Shown here: piece after piece, positions 30,153 through 39,957 of the stretch
How positions within the stretch are numbered: the first letter of the stretch is position 1
Layout: every line of letters begins with the position of its first letter
Assembly (NCBI RefSeq): GCF_900156175.1
Contig: NZ_FTMV01000016.1
Coordinates: forward strand, 88,525-152,524
Direction of reading: 5' to 3'
DNA from: Janthinobacterium sp. TND4EL3
GTDB taxonomy: Bacteria > Pseudomonadota > Gammaproteobacteria > Burkholderiales > Burkholderiaceae_D
Length of the DNA: 64,000 bases
Made by a program: the position numbers and the translations under genes
The notes under the pieces: model-generated
The model's input: only the letters and a program-made list of their open reading frames with translations
The model's database searches: none
Told to the model about the DNA's origin: nothing

Positions 30153-30695
30153 GTGAATCCTTCAAAATTTCCTGATATTTCTATTGTTCCAGCCTTGCCT
30201 GAACATGCCGAAGCCCTCGCCGAACTGGTGGCGCACAACCGCGCGCACCTGCGTGCTAACCTGCCCGCCGTGCTGCAGCTGGACGCATGCGGCGAGGCGC
30301 GTGCCTATCTGCAGGCCGCCGTCGCCCGCGCGGCCAGCGGCGAGGTACTGGAATGGCATGTTTTCTCCGGTACGGCCTTGTGCGGCAGCATCCGCCTGAA
30401 AGACATCGACACGGCGGACCGCAATGCCCGCATCGGCTATTACCTGGGCCAGCAGTTCCAGGGCCGGGGGATCGCCAGCGCGGCGGTGCGCGCCGTCCTC
30501 GCGCACGCGTTTGGCGCGCAGCAATTGCACCGCATCGAATTGCAGTGCGCGGCCGGCAATCACGCCAGCATGGCCCTGGCCGGACGGCTGGGATTTGCGC
30601 ATGAAGGCGTGTTGCGGCAGGCGGAATGCTTGAATGGCGTATTTGTCGACCTGCACGTCTACGGCTTGCTGCAGGCTGACTTCAGACCGGATTGA
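30153..30695 (+). CDS. GNAT-family N-acetyltransferase (RimJ/RimL type)
   Basis: A 180-residue acetyltransferase. The acetyl-CoA-binding motif A is IGYYLGQQFQGRGIASAAV, and the downstream LHRIELQCAAGNHASMALAGRLGF block is typical of RimJ/RimL-like enzymes, which acetylate protein N-termini or small amines. A GTG at 30153 fits the length of the family and follows AAGG; the frame stays open upstream to a TTG at 30087 inside the preceding gene, which is a less likely start. Substrate unknown. Confidence 0.85.
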   Translation: MNPSKFPDISIVPALPEHAEALAELVAHNRAHLRANLPAVLQLDACGEARAYLQAAVARAASGEVLEWHVFSGTALCGSIRLKDIDTADRNARIGYYLGQQFQGRGIASAAVRAVLAHAFGAQQLHRIELQCAAGNHASMALAGRLGFAHEGVLRQAECLNGVFVDLHVYGLLQADFRPD

Positions 30696-30752
30696 GCCGC
30701 TTGCCGTGGCCGCTGCAGCCGCTATCTTGCCGAGCTGCTCACTTCTGCCTAT

Positions 30753-30772
30753 AATTGAGAATAATTCTCATT
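30753..30772. promoter_or_regulatory. Fur box upstream of the sigma factor gene
   Basis: AATTGAGAATAATTCTCATT contains the perfect inverted repeat TGAGAAT-AATTCTCA and agrees well with the Fur consensus (GATAATGATAATCATTATC). It lies 33 bases before the ATG of the ECF sigma factor, a position suited to iron-dependent repression. Confidence 0.85.
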
Positions 30773-30804
30773 AAGTTTGCGCTATCCGCCAGACTCGCCG
30801 CTCC

Positions 30805-31326
30805 ATGTCCGCCGACCACTTTTCTTTGCATGCATTCGATGACATCGCCATGCTGTATCGCCAGCACCACGGCTGGCTGCGCGGCTGGCTGCAGCGCAAG
30901 GTGGGCAACGCTTTCGACGCGGCCGACCTAGCGCAGGCCACCTTCCTGCGCGTGCTCGCGCCGCAGGGCATGCAGAGCGTGCAGGAGCCGCGTGCTTACC
31001 TGACGACCATCGCCCGCAACCTGCTGATCAACCATGTGCGCCGGCGCGCCATCGAGCAAGCCTACCTCGATGCCCTTGCCCTGATGCCGGAACCGGTGGC
31101 GCCGCCGCCCGAGGTGCGTCTGATGTTCCTCGAACGGCTGGTGGAGCTGGACCGGCGCCTGGCCGCGTTGCCTGCACAGGCCAGGCAAGCCTTCCTGCTG
31201 GTGCAGCTCGACGGCATGGGGCAGCTGGAGGTCGCGGCCGAGCTGGGGATTTCCCTGTCGACCGTCAAGCGCCATCTGGCCAGGGCGGCCCTGCGCTGCT
31301 TTTTCCCGGAGCAGCACGATGGATGA
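30805..31326 (+). CDS. FecI-type ECF RNA polymerase sigma factor
   Basis: A 173-residue iron-starvation sigma factor. Region 2 contains FDAADLAQATFLRVL and region 4 contains the helix-turn-helix LEVAAELGISLSTVKRHL. It should direct RNA polymerase to the promoter of the downstream TonB-dependent receptor when the FecR partner relays a ligand signal from the outer membrane. The gene is directly behind a Fur box, so it is probably repressed when iron is plentiful. Its stop overlaps the fecR-like start by eight bases. Confidence 0.93.
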   Translation: MSADHFSLHAFDDIAMLYRQHHGWLRGWLQRKVGNAFDAADLAQATFLRVLAPQGMQSVQEPRAYLTTIARNLLINHVRRRAIEQAYLDALALMPEPVAPPPEVRLMFLERLVELDRRLAALPAQARQAFLLVQLDGMGQLEVAAELGISLSTVKRHLARAALRCFFPEQHDG

Positions 31327-32320
31327 AGAGGCAAGCCTCGCCCTGGATGGAACGGGTGTCGCCGGAAGCGTGGCGCCCGCCGTGGCGCGGCGGGCCGTGC
31401 AGTGGTGGCTGGCGCTGCACGGCGGCGACGCCACTGCCGCACAGCTCCATGCGTGGCAGCGCTGGCGCGCCGAGAACGCCGAACATGAACGGGCCTGGCA
31501 GCGCATCGAGGCGGTCAGCGGCCAGCTGGCAGGCATTCCGCTGCCGTTGGCCAGCGCTGCCCTGGCCGCGCCCGCAGGCGCACGGCGGCGCCGCGCCGTG
31601 CGCCTGCTGACGGCGCTGGTGGTCGTGGGCGGCGGCGCCGCCCTGTTGCGCCAGGCACCCGGCTGGCAGTCGTGGCACGCCGATGCCAGCACGGCCACGG
31701 GCGAGCGGCGCACGGTGCGCCTGCCGGACGGCGGCACGCTGGTGCTCAATACCGATAGCGCCATCCAACTGCACTATGACGCCAGCGCGCGCGCGGTGCG
31801 GCTGCTGCGCGGCGAGGTACTGCTGCAGACGGCGCCCGATGCGCAGCGGCGGCCCTTCCTCGTGCACACCGTCGATGGCGCGGTGCGGGCGCTGGGCACG
31901 CGTTTCATCGTGCGCCAGCACGACGGCTTCGTGCGGGTCGGCGTGCTGGAAGGGGCCGTCGAGCTGCGGCCCGCGCGGGCCCAGGGCCAGCCGCGCGTGC
32001 TGCGGGCGGGCGAGGAGGGCAGTTTCAGCCGCGACGGCGCGGGCGCGGCGCAGGCGCTCGATGCGGGCGCGGGCGCCTGGGTGGACGGCATGCTGGTCGC
32101 CGCGCACATGCGCCTCGATGCCTTCCTGCTGGAGTTGTCGCGCCACCGGCGCGGCCACCTGGGATGCGACCCGGCGCTCGCCCATCTGCTGGTGTCGGGC
32201 GCCTATCCGCTGGCCGATACCGACAAGGTACTGCTGGCGCTGACGCAAGCCTTGCCCGTCGAACTGCATTATCTGACGCGCTACTGGGTCACGGTGCGGC
32301 CGCGCGCCGCGAAAAAATAA
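31319..32320 (+). CDS. FecR-family anti-sigma / signal transducer
   Basis: A 333-residue inner-membrane protein. The N-terminal cytoplasmic part (about 1-85) has the DUF4880-like block ARRAVQWWLALHGGDA...AWQRWRAENAEHERAW that binds the sigma factor. One TM (about 93-110) is followed by a periplasmic FecR domain with RTVRLPDGGTLVLNTDSAI and VRALGTRFIVR. It transmits the signal from the TonB receptor's N-terminal domain to the sigma factor. The ATG overlaps the sigma-factor stop by eight bases, so the pair is translationally coupled. Confidence 0.93.
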   Translation: MDEEASLALDGTGVAGSVAPAVARRAVQWWLALHGGDATAAQLHAWQRWRAENAEHERAWQRIEAVSGQLAGIPLPLASAALAAPAGARRRRAVRLLTALVVVGGGAALLRQAPGWQSWHADASTATGERRTVRLPDGGTLVLNTDSAIQLHYDASARAVRLLRGEVLLQTAPDAQRRPFLVHTVDGAVRALGTRFIVRQHDGFVRVGVLEGAVELRPARAQGQPRVLRAGEEGSFSRDGAGAAQALDAGAGAWVDGMLVAAHMRLDAFLLELSRHRRGHLGCDPALAHLLVSGAYPLADTDKVLLALTQALPVELHYLTRYWVTVRPRAAKK

Positions 32321-32419
32321 ACTGAAAATACATGGACTGTTTTTGCCCGCTGTCTTGTCAAGGGAAGCGAGGGCCCAGGTTTTGGCCCGTTCCACCCATC
32401 CATGATACGAAGGCATGCC

Positions 32420-34924
32420 ATGAACGATCGCAGCACATTCCATTCCTCCACGCGCTTGCGCGCACCGGGCCTGTTGGCCATGAAACCGCTCGCCCACCTG
32501 GTGCATGCGCTGTGCCTGGGCGCACTGGCCGGCCTGGCCGGCGCGCCGGCGCTGGCGCAAACGGCCGGGCAGGCCGAGGCCGTGCGCCGCTATGCCATCC
32601 CGGCCGGGCCGCTGGAAGCGACATTGAATCGGCTCGGGCGTGAAGCGGGTTTGCTGCTCGCCTTTGGCTCAGCGACAACGGAAGGGCTGCGCAGCGGCGG
32701 CGTCAGCGGCAGTTATACGGTGGACGATGCGCTGGCGCGGGCGCTGGCCGGCACGGGACTCGCCGCCGTGCGCACGGCCGGTGGCGGCTATGCCTTGCGC
32801 GCCGCCACCGCGTCCGCCACCGGCGCGGCGGCTGATGGCGTGCAGACGATGGCGCCCGTGACCGTCAGCGCGCAGGGGGAAGCGGAAAACCCCTGGGGCA
32901 AGGTCAGCGGCTATGTGGCGCGGCGGGCCAGCACCGCCACCAAGACCGATGCTTCCTTGCTGGAGGTGCCGCAATCGGTGTCCGTCATCACGCGCGACCG
33001 CATGGATGACCAGGGCGTGCGCACCCTGAACGACGCCATCCAATACACGGCCGGCTTGCGCAGCAACACGGCAGGCGCCAATCCTGCCGACGACAGCCTG
33101 TCGTTGCGCGGCTTCAGCCAGTTTTCAGGCGCGTTCTACCTTGACGGCATGCGCCTGATGCCCATGGGGACGCTGGGTTTCTTCGGCGTGGAGCCGTATG
33201 GCGCCGAGCGCGTGGAAGTGCTCAAGGGGCCCTCGTCCGTGTTGTACGGCCAGAATGCGCCGGGCGGCATCGTCAATTTCGTTGCCAAGCGCCCCACGGC
33301 GGACCAAGTGAACCAGGTCGAACTGTCGCTCGGCAGTTACGCCCGCAGGCAGCTGGCCCTCGACGTGGGCGGCAAGCTGGCCGACGACGGCAGCCTGCAG
33401 TACCGTCTGGTGGGGCTGGCGCGCCAGGCGGACCAGCAGATCGACTACATGAAGGACGACCGTTATTATCTGGCGCCCAGCCTGACGTGGGCGCCAAGCG
33501 CCCGCACCAGCATCACCTTGCTGGGCTTTTTCCAGAAGAATCGCGCCATGCAATCGTCGAACGTGCAGTGGGAGGCCTTGAACGGCAGCAATCCCAATGG
33601 CCGCCTGCCGCTGACGCGTTTCCTGGGGGAGCCCGGCTTCGACCACGAGGAGACAAGCGTCGCCTCTGCCGGCTACGCGGCGCACCACACGTTTGACGGC
33701 GGATGGACGGTCAGGCAGAATTTCCGCTACCTGCACGCGGATAACCATGAGCAGTATATGTTTCGTTATGGCAATTTAATCGACCATGCGATCAGCAACC
33801 GCGAGATCGATACGCGCGACGGCAAGGGCAGCGTGTACTCGCTCGACACCAGCGTGACGGGCCAGGTGGCGATGGGCGCGCTGCGCCATGAGGTCGTTGC
33901 CGGCATCGACTACAGCCGCAGCAACACTTCGTTCAGCTCGTATATCGCCGACGGGCCGCAGATCGATATCTACCGCCCCGTTTACGGCAGCGCGCTGGAC
34001 CTGGCGGCGCTGGCGCCCGATGCCCTGCGCCGCGAACGTAACCGGCAGCTGGGCGCGTACCTGCAGGACCGCATGCAGTACCGAAGCTGGGTCTTCACCG
34101 TGGGCGGGCGCCAGGACTGGACGCGCCAGGAGCAGCGCAATCTGCTGGTATCGCCGTCGAGCACGACTTTGCGCAAGCCCAGGGCATTCACGGGCCGCGC
34201 CGGCATCACTTATCTGGCGGCGAACGGCCTGGCGCCTTACGCCAGTTACAGCGAATCGTTCTCGCCCGTCTCCGGCGCGGACCGCCTTGACCGTCCGTTC
34301 GAGCCGGAAACGGCCCGCCAAGTGGAGGTTGGCGTGAAATACGCGCCTGGCGCGCATCTTTCCGTGACTGCCGCCGCATTCGAACTGCGCCGCCAGAACG
34401 TGCTGACGACGGATCCGGATGACCCGAATTTTTCCATCCAGCAGGGAGAGGTGCGCTCGCGCGGCATCGAGCTGGAAGTGGCGGCGCAGCCGAATAGCCA
34501 GCTGAAACTGCTGGCGTCCCTGACCTACAATCCCCTGACGGTGACGAAGGCGAATCCGGACATGTGGGGCACGAACGTGCAGGGCAAGTCGCCCTATGAA
34601 GTGCCCAGGCAGATGGCTTCCGCGTGGGCCGACTACGCCTTTGCCGGCAGCTTGCGCGGCCTGTCGGCCGGCGCCGGCGTGCGCTACATCGGCGCCAGCT
34701 GGGGCGATGCGGACAATACCTTCCAGGTACCCGCGTTCACCTTGGCCGACCTGTCGCTGCGCTATGACCTGGGCAAGGCACGCAGCGACTGGCGCGGCCT
34801 GAGCGTGGGCATGACGGTCAAGAACCTGTTCGACAAATACCATGTCGCCTCGTGTTTCTCGGCGCGGGCCTGTAATTATGGCGAGCAGCGCAATGTCGGT
34901 GTGCGCGTGGCCTACCTCTGGTAG
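32420..34924 (+). CDS. TonB-dependent siderophore receptor with STN signalling domain
   Basis: An outer-membrane receptor of about 834 residues. After a signal peptide ending ALAQ (about residue 48) there is a STN domain (about 60-120) that contacts FecR, then the plug (about 165-290) with VPQSVSVITRDRM and GLRSNTAGANP, and a 22-strand barrel ending in the aromatic W of RVAYLW. The plug style and length match the FhuE/FpvA/FoxA-type ferric-siderophore receptors. The ATG at 32420 is chosen because GAAGG lies seven bases upstream; the ATG at 32402 has no such site. Together with the sigma factor and FecR it forms a cell-surface signalling iron-uptake unit. The siderophore is unknown. Confidence 0.93.
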   Translation: MNDRSTFHSSTRLRAPGLLAMKPLAHLVHALCLGALAGLAGAPALAQTAGQAEAVRRYAIPAGPLEATLNRLGREAGLLLAFGSATTEGLRSGGVSGSYTVDDALARALAGTGLAAVRTAGGGYALRAATASATGAAADGVQTMAPVTVSAQGEAENPWGKVSGYVARRASTATKTDASLLEVPQSVSVITRDRMDDQGVRTLNDAIQYTAGLRSNTAGANPADDSLSLRGFSQFSGAFYLDGMRLMPMGTLGFFGVEPYGAERVEVLKGPSSVLYGQNAPGGIVNFVAKRPTADQVNQVELSLGSYARRQLALDVGGKLADDGSLQYRLVGLARQADQQIDYMKDDRYYLAPSLTWAPSARTSITLLGFFQKNRAMQSSNVQWEALNGSNPNGRLPLTRFLGEPGFDHEETSVASAGYAAHHTFDGGWTVRQNFRYLHADNHEQYMFRYGNLIDHAISNREIDTRDGKGSVYSLDTSVTGQVAMGALRHEVVAGIDYSRSNTSFSSYIADGPQIDIYRPVYGSALDLAALAPDALRRERNRQLGAYLQDRMQYRSWVFTVGGRQDWTRQEQRNLLVSPSSTTLRKPRAFTGRAGITYLAANGLAPYASYSESFSPVSGADRLDRPFEPETARQVEVGVKYAPGAHLSVTAAAFELRRQNVLTTDPDDPNFSIQQGEVRSRGIELEVAAQPNSQLKLLASLTYNPLTVTKANPDMWGTNVQGKSPYEVPRQMASAWADYAFAGSLRGLSAGAGVRYIGASWGDADNTFQVPAFTLADLSLRYDLGKARSDWRGLSVGMTVKNLFDKYHVASCFSARACNYGEQRNVGVRVAYLW

Positions 34925-34933
34925 CGCGCGGCC

Positions 34934-35317
34934 TTACGCCGCATCAAACCAGGCGCGCAGTTCATCCCCGGCGCGCTGCGCCGTCGCCTGCGTCAAGGTC
35001 AGCACGATGACCTTTTCCCGCGCCGGACGAAGGTGCCCATCGCTGCCGGCCAGCTCGATGGCTTGCCCGAAGCTCGTGTAGCAGGCGCCGAACTCCTGCG
35101 GGCATTGCTGCACGATGCGCGCCGCCTTGCCGGCGTTGCGGTCCGCCAGGTTGACGATGGGATTGCCGTCATTGAATGGCTGGCCGTTGGCAAAGCTGGT
35201 GCGCAGATACGGCGCGCACCGGCCGTCGAGGAAGGCCAGGCGCGCCTGCCAGTACGCCTCAACCGCCGCATACACGGCGTGGTCCTCGAGAAAATCGGCA
35301 AACAGGAAGTCGTCCAT
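34934..35317 (-). CDS. hypothetical protein
   Basis: A 127-residue soluble protein starting MDDFLFADFLEDHAVY. The middle contains NPIVNLADRNAGKAARIVQQ and a cysteine pair region QCPQEFGACYTSFG. No signal peptide or membrane segment. The start at 35317 is well supported by GGAGGA seven bases upstream. The frame remains open further upstream, but that part is only a shadow of the neighbouring gene. It lies 14 bases behind the large membrane protein gene and is surely co-transcribed with it. I do not recognise the family. Confidence 0.75.
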   Translation of the reverse strand: MDDFLFADFLEDHAVYAAVEAYWQARLAFLDGRCAPYLRTSFANGQPFNDGNPIVNLADRNAGKAARIVQQCPQEFGACYTSFGQAIELAGSDGHLRPAREKVIVLTLTQATAQRAGDELRAWFDAA

Positions 35318-35331
35318 GGTTTGTCCTCCGG

Positions 35332-37068
35332 CTAGATGCCGAACACTTTCAGGATCGCGTCCGTCATCCCCTCGAACCAGCTGCCCGCCTTGCCCGGTTG
35401 CTTGCCGTGGCGCGGGGTTTCTTCGTACAGGTAGACGCCGTGGGCGCCGTCGAAACGGTCGTTGAGCAGCGCCTGCTGGCCGCGCAGGTAGGGCAGGAAG
35501 GTTTCGCTGCGCATCGTCGAGTACAGCACGTCGGTAGTAAAACCCAGGGTGGCGGACTGGCTGATGGAGCGGCCCTGGCCCGCGCGCTCCAGGCGCACGC
35601 CGCGGCAGCCGCGCACGATCAGGGTGACGGGGCCGCGAAAGACGAGGAAGCGCAGCTGCAGGGTGAGCCAGGCATGCAGGCTGCCCAGGCGCCAGTGGCT
35701 CGACATCGCCAGCGGCCGGTCCGCGTCGCAGACCAGGCCCACCAGCCCCCGTGGCTGGAACACGAGGGCGCTGCCGGCCGGCAGGTGCACGACGGCCACT
35801 TCCAGCAGCGGGTCGTCGCTGGCGGAAATCGTCACGGATGCCGTGGCGTCGCTTTCGAGCCGCGTCAGCGCCACCATGCCGGCGGCCAGGCTCGTCAATG
35901 GAAAGCGCCAGTCCAGCAGCCACTGCGTGCGTTTATGCGTGCTGACGGGCGACGATTGCAGGTACTCGGGATGGATCAGCATCCGCTGGCCCGGCTGCAG
36001 CAGCAAGCCCTGCGAGACGGCGGAAATGCGCGACTGGCCATCGGGCGGCAGGGGGAGCGCAATGGCCGGCACGTTGAGCGCGTGCGCGATGGACAAGGGC
36101 TTCAGGCGCGAAGCGATGGGCGCGAGCACGAAGTAAAAGAAGGCCTTGATGGCGACGGGCAGCACGATGGCCGACAGCACCAGCAGGGCGGCCGTGGGAC
36201 CGTAGCGGGCGAACAGTTCGCGCAACGCACGCCACCAGTTGTCGCGCAGCTGTCCTTCCATCGACGCCATGGCATGGCCCAGGTCCTGCAGGCGCGCCTC
36301 GACGCGTGCCTGGTCAACCTGGAAGGGCGCCAAGCTGCCGGCGCCGGCAGCGGTCAGGCGCTGGCGCTGCGCCATGTAGCGCTGGTAGGCCAGCGCGTTG
36401 GCCTCGCGCAAGCGCGCTTCCTCTGCCTGCAGCGCGGCCATTGCCGCGTGCGGCGTCGTGCCGGGGAGGCGCGCTTGCAGCGGGTGTGCCTGCGCCAGTT
36501 CCTGTTGCCGGGCCAGGTTGCCGGAAAGTGCCTGGTAGGCTTGCCGGTGTTCGTCGTGCAGGCGCAGCAGCGCCTGGCGGGCGCTTTCATTGCCGAGGGC
36601 GATACGCAGCGACTGCAGGTAGGCGCGTTCCTGCAGCAGCAATTCGATGCGGATGTGCTGCTCGGCCTGCCTGGCGACGGCGTTGCCGAGATCCTTGCTG
36701 GTGGGTAATGCCAAGGTGAAGGACCACGCCGTTGCCGTTTGCCGCAGCGCAAGCAGCGCCGCGTCGATATGCGCGATGCGCGCGGCGATGGCCTGGTCGG
36801 ACGCCTGGCGCAGCGCGTCGACGCGCGCCTGCGTTTCCCCGCTCAGTGTTGCCTGGCGGACGCCGGCCTGGCTTGCCGCATCGCGCAACATGCCGAGCCT
36901 GGCTTCTCCAGCCTGAAATTGCCGCGCCTGCTCCAGCAGCGCATGACCTGCCGCAAGGATGGCAAGGAACAGCAGGAATTGCAGGACATGGCGGCTGATG
37001 AAGCGCAGCAGGGAAGCGAGTAGGAGGCGCAATGGTCGGCTAAATAAGACTGGCGGTGGCGGCCGCAA
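35332..37068 (-). CDS. two-TM membrane protein with periplasmic coiled-coil domain, unknown function
   Basis: A 578-residue protein. TM1 is about residues 27-45; residues 50-280 are helical and Gln/Ala/Leu/Arg-rich with coiled-coil character, likely periplasmic; TM2 is about 288-312. The C-terminal 260 residues are beta-rich and soluble (ISAVSQGLLLQPGQRMLIHP, then VHLPAGSALVFQPRGLVGLV), which faintly recalls AIM24-like beta-barrel domains, but I would not assign it firmly. The design suggests an inner-membrane scaffold or sensor. It is followed by the 127-residue protein in a probable two-gene unit. Confidence 0.75.
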   Translation of the reverse strand: MRPPPPVLFSRPLRLLLASLLRFISRHVLQFLLFLAILAAGHALLEQARQFQAGEARLGMLRDAASQAGVRQATLSGETQARVDALRQASDQAIAARIAHIDAALLALRQTATAWSFTLALPTSKDLGNAVARQAEQHIRIELLLQERAYLQSLRIALGNESARQALLRLHDEHRQAYQALSGNLARQQELAQAHPLQARLPGTTPHAAMAALQAEEARLREANALAYQRYMAQRQRLTAAGAGSLAPFQVDQARVEARLQDLGHAMASMEGQLRDNWWRALRELFARYGPTAALLVLSAIVLPVAIKAFFYFVLAPIASRLKPLSIAHALNVPAIALPLPPDGQSRISAVSQGLLLQPGQRMLIHPEYLQSSPVSTHKRTQWLLDWRFPLTSLAAGMVALTRLESDATASVTISASDDPLLEVAVVHLPAGSALVFQPRGLVGLVCDADRPLAMSSHWRLGSLHAWLTLQLRFLVFRGPVTLIVRGCRGVRLERAGQGRSISQSATLGFTTDVLYSTMRSETFLPYLRGQQALLNDRFDGAHGVYLYEETPRHGKQPGKAGSWFEGMTDAILKVFGI

Positions 37069-37154
37069 TGGCCCTCGATGCGTATCGGTCAGCAGGGCCG
37101 TCCGATACGCGCCGCCTGATTTTACCGCACCGCCGCCATGGCAGTGCAGTTCGA

Positions 37155-37517
37155 TCAGCCGCGGTGAATCATCGCTTCGTTGACGGCCTGGACAACCTGG
37201 TTCAGGTATTCGCGGTTCTTGGTCATGAGGGCGCGAGTTTCACCGGCAGAAGTGGCCAGCAGCACATGGTAGACGGGCTTGACCAGGAACAGGACGGCGA
37301 GACCGAGGCCCAGCAGTACCAGGCCAAACATGAAGCTGGAGCCAACCATGACACCGAGGCCAACCAGTGCAAGGATGATGCCAAGCGCGCGCGGCGGCTT
37401 TTTCTCAAACGGCTTGACCGACGTCACGTTGCTCATGGCATAGGTCTGGCCGCCGCTGACAAAACGGGCGTTGGTTACCTTGACATCGCCTTGCTCAAAA
37501 AAAGTGCGCTCTTCCAT
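37155..37517 (-). CDS. DUF6232-like small membrane protein
   Basis: A 120-residue protein: a beta-rich N-terminus (FFEQGDVKVTNARFVSGGQTYAMSNVTSV) followed by two adjacent TM segments (about 45-80) and an amphipathic C-terminus. This matches a family of small bacterial proteins annotated DUF6232, whose function is unknown. The start has AGGA five bases upstream. It is on the same strand as, and 86 bases upstream of, the 578-residue membrane protein. Confidence 0.8.
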   Translation of the reverse strand: MEERTFFEQGDVKVTNARFVSGGQTYAMSNVTSVKPFEKKPPRALGIILALVGLGVMVGSSFMFGLVLLGLGLAVLFLVKPVYHVLLATSAGETRALMTKNREYLNQVVQAVNEAMIHRG

Positions 37518-37649
37518 GGGATTCCTGTGTGGTGAAATTGATTAATATTGTTGCATTCCAACAATTTTTTCACTATACACAGTTGTGTATTCTCAATACT
37601 CACACATTGTCACAATTGTCCGCATAGTACATCGGCTGGTAACATTTTT

Positions 37650-38321
37650 TCACGCTGCATCGCTATCGGCACAGCATTTTTTATACTTCTTGCCGCTGCC
37701 GCAGTGGCACGGGTCGTTGCGGCCCGTTTTCGGCAGTTCACGCAAGACGGTGGCGCCGGGCTGGCTTTGTTTCAGGTGGCGCTGGCGCGCCCACGCCGCA
37801 TTGATGGCGATGACGGCGGGAATCACGCCATCCATCGCCGTTTCGGCCGCATCGTCATCGAGTTCGCTGGCCGTGGCCAGGTGCTGGAACGGCGCCAGAT
37901 ACCCGGGGTGGCTGACGGCCAGGGCCGCCCACTGGGGCTTGTCCAGGCCCGTGCCGAGGACAAAACCGGCGCACCAGGCGGGCACGCTCCATTCGGGGCC
38001 GCAGACGTAGATGGGTTCGAAGCTGTCCGGGTCTTTCGCCAGCCATTCGACCATGTAGGCGTGGTGGCGCTGCGCCAGGCTGGCCGCCCGTTCGCTGGCG
38101 GCGTCGGACGCGGGCGCCGTGGCGCCGGACGCCTTGTCCCACACCCAGGGCAGCCATTGCTCGGTGGCGATCTGTTTCGGGCTCAGGGCGACGGCGGTCA
38201 GAAATCCTTCCAGCATCGACACGTCCATGGCGCGGCTTTCCAGCGCGGGCGCGGCCAGCAGGGTGTCGAGTTCGGCGTATTCGTCGTCGGAGAGGGGCGT
38301 GGTGGTGGAGAGGCTGGACAT
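37650..38321 (-). CDS. UPF0149/YecA-family protein with SEC-C zinc motif
   Basis: A 223-residue protein with a UPF0149 (YecA/YgfB-like) helical domain ([16 protein letters not shown] near residues 40-55, then WPWVWDK-like block) and a C-terminal SEC-C motif, [16 protein letters not shown], which binds zinc as in the SecA tail. YecA in E. coli associates with SecA and the ribosome; a similar role is plausible. Soluble and cytoplasmic. About 130 bases separate it from the DUF6232 gene. Confidence 0.88.
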   Translation of the reverse strand: MSSLSTTTPLSDDEYAELDTLLAAPALESRAMDVSMLEGFLTAVALSPKQIATEQWLPWVWDKASGATAPASDAASERAASLAQRHHAYMVEWLAKDPDSFEPIYVCGPEWSVPAWCAGFVLGTGLDKPQWAALAVSHPGYLAPFQHLATASELDDDAAETAMDGVIPAVIAINAAWARQRHLKQSQPGATVLRELPKTGRNDPCHCGSGKKYKKCCADSDAA

Positions 38322-38404
38322 GGAATTTTTCGGTAAGGTAGGAGGATGGCCGGTGGCCCTGGCGGTATTGTACCGTCCGGCAAGTGAAAAGCGGCTGTCG
38401 CCAT

Positions 38405-38433
38405 GAAAAACGGCGGCCCGCAGGCCGCCGTTC
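38405..38433 (-). terminator. rho-independent terminator after POT permease gene
   Basis: AACGGCGGC / GCCGCCGTT stem with a short loop; read on the minus strand it is followed by TTTTT, 20 bases after the permease stop codon. Confidence 0.85.
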
Positions 38434-38451
38434 TGATCTATAGCAAGACGC

Positions 38452-39957
38452 TTATTTCACGCCGTGCATCAGTTTGTTGATCAGCGGGGCGATCAGGAAC
38501 AGCACGACACCGGCGCCCAGCAGCGACCAGAAGCCGAAGGTGTAGCCGGACAGGGCCGATTGCACCGACATGCCGCTTTCGCCGCTGACGTAGCTGGCGA
38601 AGATGCCCGACAGGTTGTTGCCGATGCCGGTCGACAGGAACCAGCCGCCCATGCCCATGCCGACCAGGCGTACCGGGGCCAGCTTGGTGACCATCGACAG
38701 GCCGATAGGCGACAGGCACAGCTCGCCGATCGATTGCAGCACGTACACGGTGGTCAGGGTCCAGAACGGGATCTTGTTGTCGGCGCCAACCAGGCTCGAC
38801 AGAGCGAAGATCAGCAGGCCGAAGGCCAGCGCATTGCCCAGCAGGCCCAGGCCGAATTTGCGCGGGATCGACGGGTTGACATTGTGGCGCGCCAGGAAGA
38901 CCCAGACGGCGGCGATGATAGGCGCGAAGATGATGATGGCGACCGAATTGACGGTCTGGAAGTAGGCGGTCGGGAAGATCCAGAAGCCCAGGTCGCGGTT
39001 GACGATCTTGTCAGCCAGGAAAGTAAACGAGCTGCCAGCCTGTTCGAAGAACATCCAGAACAGGATGTTGAAGACGAAAATCAGCAGCATGGCGATCACG
39101 CGGTCGCGCGCCACCTTGCCATTGCGGATGCCTTCGACCATCAGCATCACGGCCAGGCCGATGAACAGCACGGTCAGGACGATCTGCAGCTTTTCAGCGC
39201 CGACGGTCAGCAGGAAGTACATCAGCGGGATCACGCACAGGCAGCCCAGTGCCACCCAGACGACGCGCATCGGGTTGCCGGAACCGGCTTCCGGTGCGCC
39301 GATGCCCTTCAGGGCGCGGCGGCCGATGGCGAACCATACCAGGCTGATCAGCATGCCGAAGCCGGAGGCCATGAAGACCATCTTGTACGAAGGCATGGCG
39401 CTGGTGCCGAAGATCGACTCTGCCAGCCACTGGGTGAAGACGGGAGCGACCATGGCGCCCATGTTGATGCCCATGTAGAAGATCGTGAAGCCGCTGTCGC
39501 GGCGCGGATCGGCCGTCGTGTACAGCTTGCCGACCATGGTCGAGATGTTCGGCTTGAACATGCCGTTACCGACGATCATGGTGGCCAGGCCCAGGTTGAA
39601 GATGTCCTGGTTCGGTACCGAGATGCAGAACAGGCCGGCGGCCATGAAGACGGCGCCGAGCAGAATCGAGCGCTGGTAGCCGATGATGCGGTCGGCGAGG
39701 TAGCCGCCGAACAGGGCGCCGGCGTACACCAGCGCGAGGAAGGAACCGTAGGTCAGGTTGGCCGCTGCCTGTCCCGAACCGTCGCCAGCGTGGAACTGGG
39801 CCACGATGTACAGTACCAGCGCCCAGCGAACTCCGTAGAACGCGAAGCGTTCCCAGAATTCAGTCATGAACAACATCCACAATGGGCTTGGATGGCCCAT
39901 AATCTGCTTGAACTCTGGAATAACGGCTTCCTTGTTGGGCGTAGTCGCACCGCTCAT
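38452..39957 (-). CDS. dtpA: POT/PTR-family di- and tripeptide permease
   Basis: A 501-residue proton-coupled peptide importer of the major facilitator fold with 12-14 TM segments. The POT signature ExxERFxYYG is present as [12 protein letters not shown] (about residues 33-44), and the second PTR2 signature lies in [16 protein letters not shown] (about 155-170). The sequence most resembles the longer bacterial DtpA-like branch. The gene is divergent from ppnN and ends in a strong terminator. The gene symbol is given by family resemblance; other paralogues (dtpB-D) cannot be excluded. Confidence 0.92.
   Translation of the reverse strand: MSGATTPNKEAVIPEFKQIMGHPSPLWMLFMTEFWERFAFYGVRWALVLYIVAQFHAGDGSGQAAANLTYGSFLALVYAGALFGGYLADRIIGYQRSILLGAVFMAAGLFCISVPNQDIFNLGLATMIVGNGMFKPNISTMVGKLYTTADPRRDSGFTIFYMGINMGAMVAPVFTQWLAESIFGTSAMPSYKMVFMASGFGMLISLVWFAIGRRALKGIGAPEAGSGNPMRVVWVALGCLCVIPLMYFLLTVGAEKLQIVLTVLFIGLAVMLMVEGIRNGKVARDRVIAMLLIFVFNILFWMFFEQAGSSFTFLADKIVNRDLGFWIFPTAYFQTVNSVAIIIFAPIIAAVWVFLARHNVNPSIPRKFGLGLLGNALAFGLLIFALSSLVGADNKIPFWTLTTVYVLQSIGELCLSPIGLSMVTKLAPVRLVGMGMGGWFLSTGIGNNLSGIFASYVSGESGMSVQSALSGYTFGFWSLLGAGVVLFLIAPLINKLMHGVK

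Noticed and set aside
34934..35923. Longer minus-strand frame including the 127-residue protein
   Set aside because: The upstream part overlaps the 578-residue gene in another frame and is Arg/Pro/Gly-rich; a strong ribosome-binding site marks the shorter start at 35317.
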